From: Macropodus opercularis | Lineage: Eukaryota; Chordata; Actinopteri; Anabantiformes; Osphronemidae | NCBI GenBank assembly: GCA_030770545.1 | Contig: CM061105.1 | Span: 14,250,501-14,314,500, forward strand | Direction: 5' to 3' | Length of the DNA: 64,000 nucleotides | Shown: piece after piece, positions 27,401 through 39,400 of the stretch | Layout of the letters: each line of letters opens with the position of its first letter | Numbering within the stretch: the stretch's first letter is position 1 | The notes under the pieces: model-generated | What the model was told of the DNA's origin: nothing | The model's database searches: none | What the model saw: the letters and a program-made list of their open reading frames with translations, nothing else | Program-made: the position numbers and the translations under genes

Positions 27401-30400
27401 GTTTTGTTCTCATGACGCTAATGAAGCCAAGCGGTTCTGGACACATGCTCTTTGGATCACACTCAGCTGTAGCTGGTTAGCAGAAAACTATTAGAGAGAA
27501 TAACGCATTGGTTCACCGTCTCCTCCAGCTGGAGGTAGAACAGAGTGTTTTCCTTTCTTATCACAGTTCGTGTGATTGAATTTTACTTCAGACCTGTAAG
27601 ACTCAGCTTCATGACCTGTCAACAGGCTGACTGGCCTTAACGCAGCTAATCTCAGTGCGCAAGGGCAGTCTGCTGTATTTCCCTCTGCGTAGCCTCCATC
27701 TTGTCCTCACACCTACACAGACACACAGACTCGGGCTTTGGGACGCTCACACACCTGTCAATCCACAGAACCAAATGTTACATAACATGTACACACAGAA
27801 ATATGCATAAACAGCCACACTGCACACAGCATCTATTTTTCTGCAAGTGTGTTAGTGTTTCTCGAAAGAAGATTAGTTTGAGATGATTTAGAGCATGTTT
27901 ATGCTTTGCAGAGGACAGATATTTATCAAATATTTGTCCTAATGGTATATAGCAAGGCAGATTGTAGGTTGACTATTATCTATTTTTAAAATCTTGTACG
28001 TATACATAACATTACGCTTATCGTAATGTTGCAGAACCTCACATTTCTTGTTTAGTCCAGTTAACACAAATCTGCAGACACTCAGCTTAAAATTTTAAAG
28101 AGTGAAAACATCACGGAGCAAAGGGCCAGTTGTTAGTAGTCTTCTAATTTAAAACTGTGGATGCACTGTGTTTTGTGTTATTTCAATATAACCCTTCACG
28201 TCTGCAGATATGAAACAAAAAAAAACTCATATTGCACATCTCATTTGCAAAACTCAGTTTGCCTCCAGTGCCCATTTCTTTGCCCTCTGTTTCGCTTTAC
28301 CCAAGCCTCCTGAATAAGTGTCTGTCATTCTGTCAGCTAGTGCTGGACCCCTGCTGTTTGTGTGCAGTAAGCCTGTTGACCAATGGCAGATGGTCTTCTG
28401 GGCTGCTGGCTACTGCAGCGAGGGGATTTCACTCCTGCTGACTAAACACATCTGACTGTATCTTGTGTGGAGTCTCTGATAGAAATGATAGACATCTCTC
28501 AGTGGGGACGGATTAAATTCCTCTGTGCCACTCTTCACCGTTCTTACTTCTACTTTATAACCTGGTACCGTTCTCTTCCCACCTGCAGTGTGTCCGGTTC
28601 AGTGCAAACATCGAGCCTGCACCAAGGATGACCAATGCTGCCACGACCAGTGCCTGGGCGGCTGCCTGAAGCCCAACTCAGCCAGTCACTGCGTGGCCTG
28701 CCGTGGCCTCCAGCACGACGTCAACTGTGTGGAGCGCTGCCCTGAAAACCACTTCATCTACAAAGACTGGCGCTGCGTCTCCTCCTCGTTCTGCCAGGAT
28801 CTTCACAACAAGTGCAAGCGAGAGAAGGAGCGCAGCAAAGCCATCGACTGCCACGAGTACGTCATCCATAATGGTGCCTGCATCCCTGAGTGTCCCTCTG
28901 GCTACACAACTGTCAACTCCTCCTCGTAAGTGGACACTCAAGTTGGTCTGATGGGCTCTTGATCTAAGGAATGATGTTTTATCAGTGAAACTGGCTGAAT
29001 ATTCTGCACGCACACATGCAAACACAAAGCCACAGATGTTGGAATAGATTCCAGACTCTTTACACACCAGAGTTTGGGTATTTGGAGATATACTTAATCT
29101 GTGTGTGTGTAATTTTCCTGAAAGCAGGAGAAAGCATGCTGCTAAAACGCTTTAATTTAACCACAGATTTGATTGTTAATATAAATTCTTTGGAATTACA
29201 CAGTGCTGCAGTCAGTTGGTAAGAAGATTAGACTAGAATGCTGCACATAAAACATATTGGGCTTTGTATTTTGGGACACTCATTGTTGATCACCTTGGAG
29301 TCCGGAGCATTTCAGAAGCAACCAACAGGGTACATGCAGACACAGACACGCACACACATCTTTTTATGTGTGACAGAGTTTGCAAGCAGCTAGGTCAAAG
29401 TATTGCAAGGGAGTATGAAGGATGGCACAATTATGTTTCTGATTTTGGGTCAGTTGTTTTTTTCTTGACACTCTTTTTCCTTCTATCATATGCTGCATAA
29501 AGTTGATGGTCGTATACCAGCTGGTTGCGTCTGCATCACTGTGTGCAAGCTGTAGGCAAATGTGCAAGTGTGTTTCCCGTTTCTCTTCACGTCTCTGTTG
29601 CATAGTGACATTCAAGCAGCCTTCCCTTAGTGAGGAAAGGTGCTGACCCGTCTGTGGCCTTCATTGACAGCTTACAGAGACGGGCCTGGTGACTTGGCGC
29701 CGCCATCTTAATCGCTCAGGTCAGGCAGTGGTTGAAGTCGCAGCTTGAGCAGTTGTCTTGTAGTCACAGACTAGTGGACAGACATCTCCAACTACTGGAT
29801 TGAGCACCTCCGTAGTTGGAGATGCATTAGGCAGTGGCTGTCACTTCTCTACGGCCTTGACTCCACATGGCTGGATGCAGAGAGTGAGTGTCTGTATGGT
29901 ATTTAGGTCCAGTCTTAGCTACTACTGATGTGCTGTTTGTGCCATCATATGCATTTGTTTGATTCCCCTGAATGACACTTGAACGACTTAGTGTGGAGGA
30001 GCCTCTCAGTGTGCAGATGCGATCGCCTCCTGTCTGGGGTTTGAATCCTGTTCATCTGAGGCACTTGGCTGCTGCTGACCCGTGGTGAACCCAGTTGTAC
30101 TCATGTCGCTCCACCTTTTCACTTTGACTCCCCTTCTGGTCCCTTATTGCTCATCTGTTCTCTTTGGCATCTCTCTCCCCTCATTGGCTTCAAGCTAATC
30201 CTGTGGAAATGAAAGTGCAGTGAGGATAAGCAGTGTTATGAGTGTCATAACATCGCACAGGGCGGTGGAAAGTGCACATGTGGCACTGGAGAGGGAAAAG
30301 GTCAAGATAGGGAAGTTTAGAAAAAGATAAAGAAACAATGCCTGGAACCTACTTATATTAGCAGGACACTGGTACTTAGAGGGCTGGTTTGTTTTGTTGC

Positions 30401-33400
30401 TGACTTAACGTCTTACACAACAATACACACTTCTGTATTTATCATTATATTATCATTTGTTTATACTAGGCAACGATGACTTCCACTCTTATTGCAAACT
30501 AAATGTCACATTTTTCTGTAACTGTCTTGTCAACATACTCTGCCGAGTCACCTTGTCACCTCCATAAGTCAGTGATCACAAAAATACTAAACGGTACACA
30601 CAGACAAATGACTCAGTCCGTCGTTGTCTAGACCTCTGTACATTCTCCTCAGTCTGAAAACTCACAAACCTTCTCCACATCCTGCACTCGCCTCAATGTG
30701 TATGTGTGAATATGAGAATGTGACGATTGCTGTTTATTTTGGATTTGGCCGCATCAAAGATTGCTCTTGCCGCATTATGAGTGTGGAGACTGTACAGACA
30801 GCTTTTCAGGAAATGGGTTTATATGCCTGGCACACAAAGCCGCGACAATATACCTGTCACGGACTTGTTATGAAAAACATTATGTAAACCAGGACATTTA
30901 GCTCGGCTGATAATGTGAAGAATTGAGGTCACTTCACTTTTAATTAATTCAGAACAGACTATTGTCTGGGTTTTGTTACGCATGAATTGCACCTAAAAGC
31001 TGGATCAAAGCAGCTAGAATCTATATTTCCTGTCACAACAAATCACATAACTCATTGTTCACAGTTGTGAATGACGTGAATCATCAGAATGCAGCATCTT
31101 TCAGATCATTATTTTTCTGATGATAGCTTTGATGTCTTGGTTCAGTGTCACTGCTGGCTTTGTTTTCAGCCGTTCCAGGCAGTGGCCTGTTCAATGAATT
31201 GACCTCATGCTGTTAAACTATTTGTCTAATAAGTGTTTTTTGTTGTCTAGGCTCCACTGCACTCCCTGTGCAGGGCTTTGCCCGAAGGTGTGCATGGGTC
31301 TGAAAACCGTGGACTCTGTCACTGCGGCCCAGGCTTTAAGAGGCTGCACTGTTCTCAATGGGAGTCTGGTCATCAACCTCCGTGGAGGAAGTGAGTACCG
31401 GTGGTTGTTCAGCACGCACTTAATCACTTAGAGCTTCTGTTTGCATACAGTCAAGTAATCTGAGCAAGACCACAAGATGGACTAGAAAGCAAGGTTGGTT
31501 TTGTTTTGGTCTGCACTACATCTCAACCATTTGGGGAAAAAAAGACTGTTTTTGCAACAGGCCAAACAGTGAATGTCTCTAGCTTTTGTTTGTAGAAGAA
31601 GATTAAAGAACAAGGCACAGCTGCCAAAGAACAGCTGTCTGGAGTCGTTGTGCAGCTTCAGAAGTCACTTTTAGCATCTTTTGGTTTTCTGCAGACAACA
31701 TAGCAGCTGAACTGGAGGCCAGCCTGGGCCAGCTGGAAGAGATCACTGGCTACCTAACAGTGCGACGTTCCTACGCCCTGGTGTCCCTCTCGTTTTTCCG
31801 CAAGCTCCGTGTTATTCGTGGAGAGGAACAGGAAATCGGGTGAGACTTGAGCTTCTGAGCGTCTCATCTTCGCCATTTCAGAGCCTTCTCCTGTAATTAT
31901 GAGTTAAAAGCAGAGGGACTGACCTTTTCAAAATGGTTTTCTGTGGTATCTTTATTTTTTTGGGGGGGATAGAATTTCCCAAATCACATATGAGGCTTTA
32001 TTCAAATGAGGTGGAGAACAGTTGTAGCACAGTTGCATTAACAGTAACAGAAATGACATGTGATGCTAATTATATACTACCCATGCTAAAGTACTTTTCT
32101 CTTCATGTTACATATTTTATTATTCAACACATGCTTATGCAAACTCCTCTGCCTCTGTAGGAATTACTCATTTTATGCCCTGGACAACCAGAACCTACGA
32201 CAACTGTGGGACTGGTCCAAACACAAACTCACCATTCTACAGGGACGCATGTTTTTCCACTACAACTCCAAACTTTGCATGTCTGAGATCCGCAAAATGG
32301 AGGAGGTCACAGGAACCAAAGAGCGGCAGGTGAAGAACCACATCGCCTCCAAGACCAACGGAGACCAGGCCTCATGTAAGAACCTTGTCTCTATGGATGC
32401 ATCTCCGGGTTACTATAGCAACAGGACACACAGGGTCCACCCTGGCACAGATGTAAACAGTCATAATTGTTGTTATGGTGGTCATATCCTGTCCTTATAT
32501 GTTTGCAGATGGCTTCCTGATGACCTTTTACTGACACAGTTTAGTAGGAACAGTCAGCAGAGCAAAGCACACAAAGTTGTTGAGCATCATGTACAAAATG
32601 TTAATGATTATAGCCACATCCAGATAACCGCAGCAATGTGACTCTGGGGTGCAGCATGAGTCTGGGAATAAACATAGAGACTCGCAAGTGGCTGCAACAT
32701 CCAGGCAGCCCAGTAAGGCAGTCCCATTTCTCCCACGTGTGATGATGTTTAACTTTGTAAAAGCTGGGCCTCGAAGATTTTCCTCGCTTCTCTTCCAACA
32801 TCTGTTTCATCAACATGTTGATCGCAGCAAGCTGAATCTGTGATCGTTAATCATTAACATGCTTTACAAGATGCACAACAGCTTTGCTTGAGTCCAAATT
32901 GTGTCATAAACATGCAAGAGTGGGAAAAGCTCATCAGTACCCATCATCTGCCGTTATTGTTGTAAAGCAATACTGATATGTGTTGTATTTACAACATGTG
33001 TCATACTTATTTTAAGCGTCCTATTTCTACTATGGGAAGCTGGCAGCTGTAAGAACGGCGCGGTGGCATTGTGCCAGCTCTATTACAGTAAGTGTAAGTA
33101 GCCAGCGCTCGTTGAATGGAAGGGTCATCAGCAGTGTGCTGGAAGGTCTGTCTAAAAAGCCAGAGAGTGACCTGTTCTGGAACCAGACTTACACTCGTTC
33201 TGTTCAGTCTCAGTATTGCTGAGTTGTCATGAACATCAGTAGCTTTCATTGTGCTTTTGGTGCGTGAATACAAAGGATCCATGCCACCCTCATTATTATT
33301 ATGCATCAGTCTACATCACTTCCATGTGAATGGAACACGTGTGAATGAGTTCAGACTTTCACATCTTCTGACCGTCCGTATGGTGTCATGTGTGATTTTT

Positions 33401-36400
33401 TTTCTATTCTGTTTTCAGTTTTTTTATATCATACTGACGTTGTAAAATTAAAGCCCCAGACTATATATGAATGTCAGAGCATTCCAGGTTCATGGTATGG
33501 ATGTGAGTAAATTTAGCTGCTGAGATGCATCAGGCTGGGTTGTTTTAAGGTTGTTCTAGGTTGTTCTCTTTGTGATGACAAACATGACAAAGAACAAGAA
33601 GAAGAACATTGACACATTGCCTCACATTTCCTGCTGTCAGCATATTGCGTAATCACATGCCTGTGTATCTTCATCAGAGCGCTCATATGCATCTTGCATT
33701 CTGCCGCAACACATCAAACTAGCTGAGGTGTCATCACGTGGCAAAATGTGACATGTGTTAAATGGCCAGTGTCGGGTTTATAGAGATGATAATCCCCGTC
33801 TGCTCAGTCAATGATGGTTTTTTTTTATCTTTCTCCATCCATCAATGCATAACATTTCAATCCCACATCCGCACATGCTTTGCTTACAGAAACTTAAGCA
33901 CATTGACAAACACGTTTTAGTTACTGGCTTCCTGCTGAAACCTAATGTCTGTTTTCAGGTGAGAACCGGGTGTTGAAGTTCACTCAGATAAGAACCATGA
34001 GCGATAAAATTATGGTGAAGTGGGAACCCTTCTGGCCTCCAGACTTCAGGGACCTGCTTGGCTTCATGGTGCTTTACAAAGAAGCGTAAGTTTCAGTCAG
34101 ACACAATCAGACCTCGATCTCAGCCGAGCTAAATCGCCTAATGTACGTTATAGATAAGAAAATGCTGACTAGAAACGTGAGCTTGGTGGATCATCAACTG
34201 CTGCCTCAAACACAAACAGAAACATTGTGACATCTCAAAACACAATTCTCATGTAACAGATCAGATAAGGTGTTGTTGTCGAAACAACGAGCGCGTCGTC
34301 ATTGGCGATTCCTTACTTACACAGCTTGTGTGTTCATTCAAAAAGTAAGAAAAGACGCAAGCTTCAGTGTTTTCTCACCAGATATTTTAGTTCTTAGCTA
34401 CCTGATAAGCTACCTGATACCTTAGATACCTGAGTTAACGTGGTTTATTAAAGGGTGAGGGCTAAAAGTGATCCCGTCACCTTTTGTTCGTAACTGCATT
34501 TACTGCTTTTCCCCCCACAACAGACCTTTTCAGAACGTAACTGAGTTTGACGGGCAGGATGCCTGCGGCTCCAACAGCTGGGTAATCGCTGATGTGGACC
34601 CTCCACGTCGGGCGACCGAAGGAGACAAAGAGCAGTTCGAACCAGGTCATCTCATCATGCCGCTGAAGCCCTGGACACAGTACGCCATCATGGTGAAAAC
34701 CCAGCTCTCAGCCTCTGATGAGCACCAGGTCCATGGAGCCAAGAGCGACATCATCTACGTTCGCACCAATGCCACCAGTAAGACCTTTCATGTGCACCGG
34801 TGCCTCTATGTAGTGAAAATATTCGGTTTACACATTAGCACAGTGTTTTGGTGAATTTGCAGACAGATTTTGTTTCAACTCTTTCAAGAGCAAATCAGCA
34901 AGGTTAATACTAAATGCATGAAGCTGGAGCACCCTGGCATCTCAATAAGATGTTTAAAAAATAAAATAATACTATATATAATGTATGTAAAGTATTTTTA
35001 CTACAGGTTTGACTTTGACCCCCTTAATACAAACATATACGTAAACACTAAAGAAAATATGCATCTATTTTATGTCACGTTTCCTGGTTGTAATAATTTA
35101 GTTAATTCAGCCTAATTCTATATAATTATAATCATGGAAGGAATTTAGAAAAAAAGACAATACACTATCATAACCTTATATGTCCAAGCCTCAGGTTTTG
35201 GTTTATAAACTTCAAGTTGTTGAAAGGCACTTTAGTTTTGACCAGAGTATTTTTAGGATTGTTTGTTTCCTGCGGTGTTGCTATCATTGACTGGTGGATT
35301 CAGTGTCGTGTGTGTGTGTCAGTTGGGCTGCTGCCAAAAAGTCCATGGCAAAAGAAGCGAGACGAGTCAGACAGATGGTAAGATTTGCCTGGGGTGCAAC
35401 GATCTACTACCAGGCGCTTACCTTGTGCACAGCGTCTGCATCAGCTGGCCATGCAGGGATCATAAATCTCTTCCTTAATTGCACTCCCCCAGCCACAGCG
35501 TGTGTCATGTGCAGTGTGGACTGGTCGTAGTCGTGACGGCCTCCTTTGAAACCGTGTGGATTACCTTCTCGATAAACTGCATCGAACCCGATGCCTCGCA
35601 CGCATTGTTCAGTCAGCCAGGCGTGTCGAGAAAGAATTGTTTTCTCCCTGTCTGGCACTCGCTCTGGTGTGTCTGTCTGTCATTTCTAACCAACACACCT
35701 CATCAGAAGGGCAAAGCTGTCATTACAAATAAGCTGTTGCTGTTCAAACTTAGTCTGACAATGCGGTCAGGCCAGTGTGTCACACCGTTAAAACGCTGCG
35801 ACAACAGAGCCTGGCTCGCTGTGTCTCCTTTGGGTCCGATCTGACATCCCCCCTCTAATTTTAATTCCCATAACGTTATGCGATGAGATTGATCGCTGTC
35901 TTCTCAGCGTCAATTCTCAGTGTTGGTCCAAAGCAGGAGACTTTTAACATGTGAAAAGTTTTTCATTTTGCCTCCCACTCAAGAACTGACTCATATCTCG
36001 ACCTAAGAGACGCTGATTCACAATCAGATATAGGGTGATGCCAGTCAGTGCTCATGCCGACGCTAGCTGCTAACCTCTTTTTCGATTTTCCATTTTGATG
36101 TTAAAGCACCAAACACGTTTAGATGTATTATATGAGTAAAGACGCTGTCCTGAAACAAGAGCGTACGTGCTGTAGCGGCCAGAATCATTTTTAGGTTTAT
36201 TAAATCTCGCCAACAACAAAGACTCACGGCAGTCTCAGTCCTGCATGCAGATCACGAAATGAATGTTTATTGTGCTGCATTAGTGCTGTTAATTTGCATT
36301 CTCTACGTGGCATCGAAACAAAATCCAAACCACCACTTATTTCTAGTGGCACATGAAGCAACTCTGACAATCTCTGCTTTCACATCATACACCACAAAGG

Positions 36401-39400
36401 GTACAAGCTGATTAGAGCGACAACTGGAGTTTTTAATATTAAACTAGATCCAGAACAACATATTAAATATTGTTAGTAACCTACAACCTAAAATAACCTT
36501 AATGGATATATTTATCATTTAAAGTCACTAAACTTCAAATCGAGGCTTCAACACATCTTAATGGACACTTAGCGCAGGACTCTTACTGGGGGAGTGTAGG
36601 AAGGATTACAAAAATATTATTTTGTTTATTCTTTGGTCATCATTAACTTGCAGCACTTTAAATACAAACATCTGAGTCTGAATCGCTGGTATTGAAAATG
36701 TTCCCAAACCGCGGACCTGAGGGGGGAAATACCCAGGTCAGACAGATGTTTGTCACAGAGCAACACCCTTTAAGTAAATGAGTTTCATGAGTTAAAATGT
36801 GACAGCTAATGTAAATTAGACTGAAGCATCACTTCTCCTTTGCTATTTTAGATAAAAACAAAGTGCATCTTTATGTCCCCTTATTTACATAAAGCAATAT
36901 TGAGGATAAACCACATTCCAGATCTGTATTTACTGTACCAGTCGTCTGTTTTCCAGGTCTGTGATGCGTAACTCTCTCTCACCTCCTGGCAGTTAAAAGT
37001 TCCTCCCTATTAACCAGTTTCCTTTTGTTTTTCTGTGATGTTTCTCCAGAACCTTCAGTTCCACTGGACCCAATTTCCTCGTCCAACTCTTCCTCTCAGA
37101 TCATCCTCAAGTGGAAACCACCCAATGACCCTAATGGCAACATCACTCACTACCTGGTCTTCTGCCAGCGCCAGCCTGAAGCCAGCGAGCTCTACAAGTT
37201 TGACTACTGTCAGAAGGGTGAGCCACATTGTTGATGCTTGTGTTATTTTGCTTGTACTTCTGTTGTAGTGGTTGTGTAGTCGATGCCAGCTCTGCATTGT
37301 TACAAAAGCTCTTTGCACGCAAACACTATTGACTGTTGCTCTAAGTAACAACTGTGTGATCTAATTCTCCCAGAGGGGTAATTCATATTAGCATTTGAAT
37401 TAGAATTTCTTAATCTATATGAACTAAATTATCCACGAATGAACAAAGCAAGAGAATCTCTGCCAACCAAAGACAAAGATACAAAACAAACAAGCTCCAA
37501 GCTTATTGTCCTGATATATTTTAGCCACAAACTGTCCTGCTGTTTACAAAGGTTTACAGTCCAGTAGAACAATGTCTACAGCAGAGTTCATGGTGTAATA
37601 TTCCAGTACCAGTTGAGGGAACCTCTGTTAGTGGAGCTCAGCTGTGTGCAAGAAGATCTGAGTCCTACCATCACTACTCTTCCACTTTAGCCACAATCAA
37701 GCTCAAAGTTTCCTCTTATAAACTCCCAGCGTTCCCACGCAGCCATAGAGATGGGAGTCTGTGGGGAGGTCATGTCACTGCTAATTTATGTCCACTACAG
37801 AGGGTGAGAACCTGGGGATGACAAAAACAGACATGCCCCACAGCCATGTGTGTTTCTGGATATTTGTGCACACTGTGTTATATATCTGTGTTTGTTGCAC
37901 CTGTCATTCTTTCTCTCTGACGGATGTTTTTTTCACCTCTGGCTACCATGTCTACTTTCATAACGTCAGGCATGAAATTACCATCACGAGTGCCCACTCA
38001 GGTGGACAATGATGAGGAGCAGACGTCAAACCAGACGGAGGAGCAAGGCCAGGGGAAACGGTGCTGCGCCTGTCCCAAGACTGAAAAGGAGCTCAAGAAG
38101 GAAAAAGAGGATTCAGAGTATCGCAAAACCTTTGAGGATTACCTCCACAACGAAGTCTTTGAGATCAAGTATGACATCCAACGCGATTTCAATAAAAAAA
38201 GCTGTAGTGTTTGTGCTGTAGGATTCATAGCTGTTGTTCTCAAGAGACACATAAAAGTGGAGTTAGACTGATCAGATAGGTTTCTTTGGTTTTCCTCTTC
38301 AACATCATGTTGCCAACATCAATTTAGTCCCATGCAACCTGTTCTCTAAGTTACTTGTATTAAATAACATGCACGAGTTCAAGTTTCCACTATTTGATGC
38401 ATCTCCCTAATATTAAATTACGTTTCGTGTCCTTTTCAGCCCATCTTTAGCGTTTTTGAATGACTCTTTAAACTCCATTTGTCCTGTTTAGACACTCGAG
38501 ACAGCGACGCTCTGTGATGGGCATCGCTAACCGAACACACCCCTTCCACACCACCGCCCCAAGCCCCCCCATGGGCACGCACTCCCCTGACGATGAAGAC
38601 AAGGAAACGTTTGAAAGCACCAAGACTGTGGTCACTGTCCACGCCAAAGAGTCCACGGTCATCTCCAACCTCCGCCACTTTACCAGCTACCAGATAGAGA
38701 TCCACGCCTGCAACCACCCGACTGACCCAGCCCGCTGCAGCATGGCTGCATATGTCAGCGCCCGTACGATGCCTGAAGGTATGTTTGCATGGATTGTTAT
38801 TCTTCTGTCATCCTCTTGTTATCCCAGATCAGAATTGTTCATTTTACTTAAATAAAAGACAATGGCTGTGATGTTGTTTATGTTAAATCATGTTTGTTGC
38901 GGCTTAAAATAAAACTGATCTTTGTTCTCTGCAGACAAAGCAGATGACATTATGGGTCCCATTATCCACGAGGTGGTAGAAAGTGTGGTGCACATTACAT
39001 GGCAAGAACCTGAAGCCCCTAATGGCATGATCATCCTTTACGAGGTCAACTACAAAAGACTGGGGGACTCTGAGGTAAAGAAACGTACACACACTAGCTT
39101 AAGTGTAGTGTTTTGGGTCAACACTTATATGGGCTCATGACTTTTTCATTAAGCACAATAGTTTGCCCTAATGAAAAGCAATTTAAATGAAATTAAGTCT
39201 ATCCATCTTAAAGCAAGCCATGTAGCACACAGACAAATGAAAAAGCAATATTCATTACTTGACTTGTCTTTTTTAAAATGTGGTCTGTACTGTCATTTTG
39301 CACTGACTTTAATGTTGAAGTAATTGCATAATAACGCTGTACCGTGCCTTAGTTTCTATGGAGACCGGTCAACAAAACATTTGTCTGATGCTGCAGACCT

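Larger units (their letters stand above)
18281..28588 (+). other. insr: insr intron 2
   Basis: A 10.3 kb intron, the largest in the gene. It holds a (TTG)7 run at 21173-21193, a perfect hairpin at 21349-21386 and a GC/CpG-rich patch at about 26940-27245. No other gene is supported. Confidence 0.8.
28926..31250 (+). other. insr: insr intron 3
   Basis: A 2.3 kb intron with a (TG)-rich stretch near 29098-29110, a 13-bp hairpin at 29783-29824 and a weak tRNA-like B-box sequence near 30035-30047 (ggtttgaatcctg). No coding content is supported. Confidence 0.75.

Noticed and set aside
35479..35844. 121-codon frame in insr intron 8
   Set aside because: No homology or conserved motif; lies wholly within a spliced intron.
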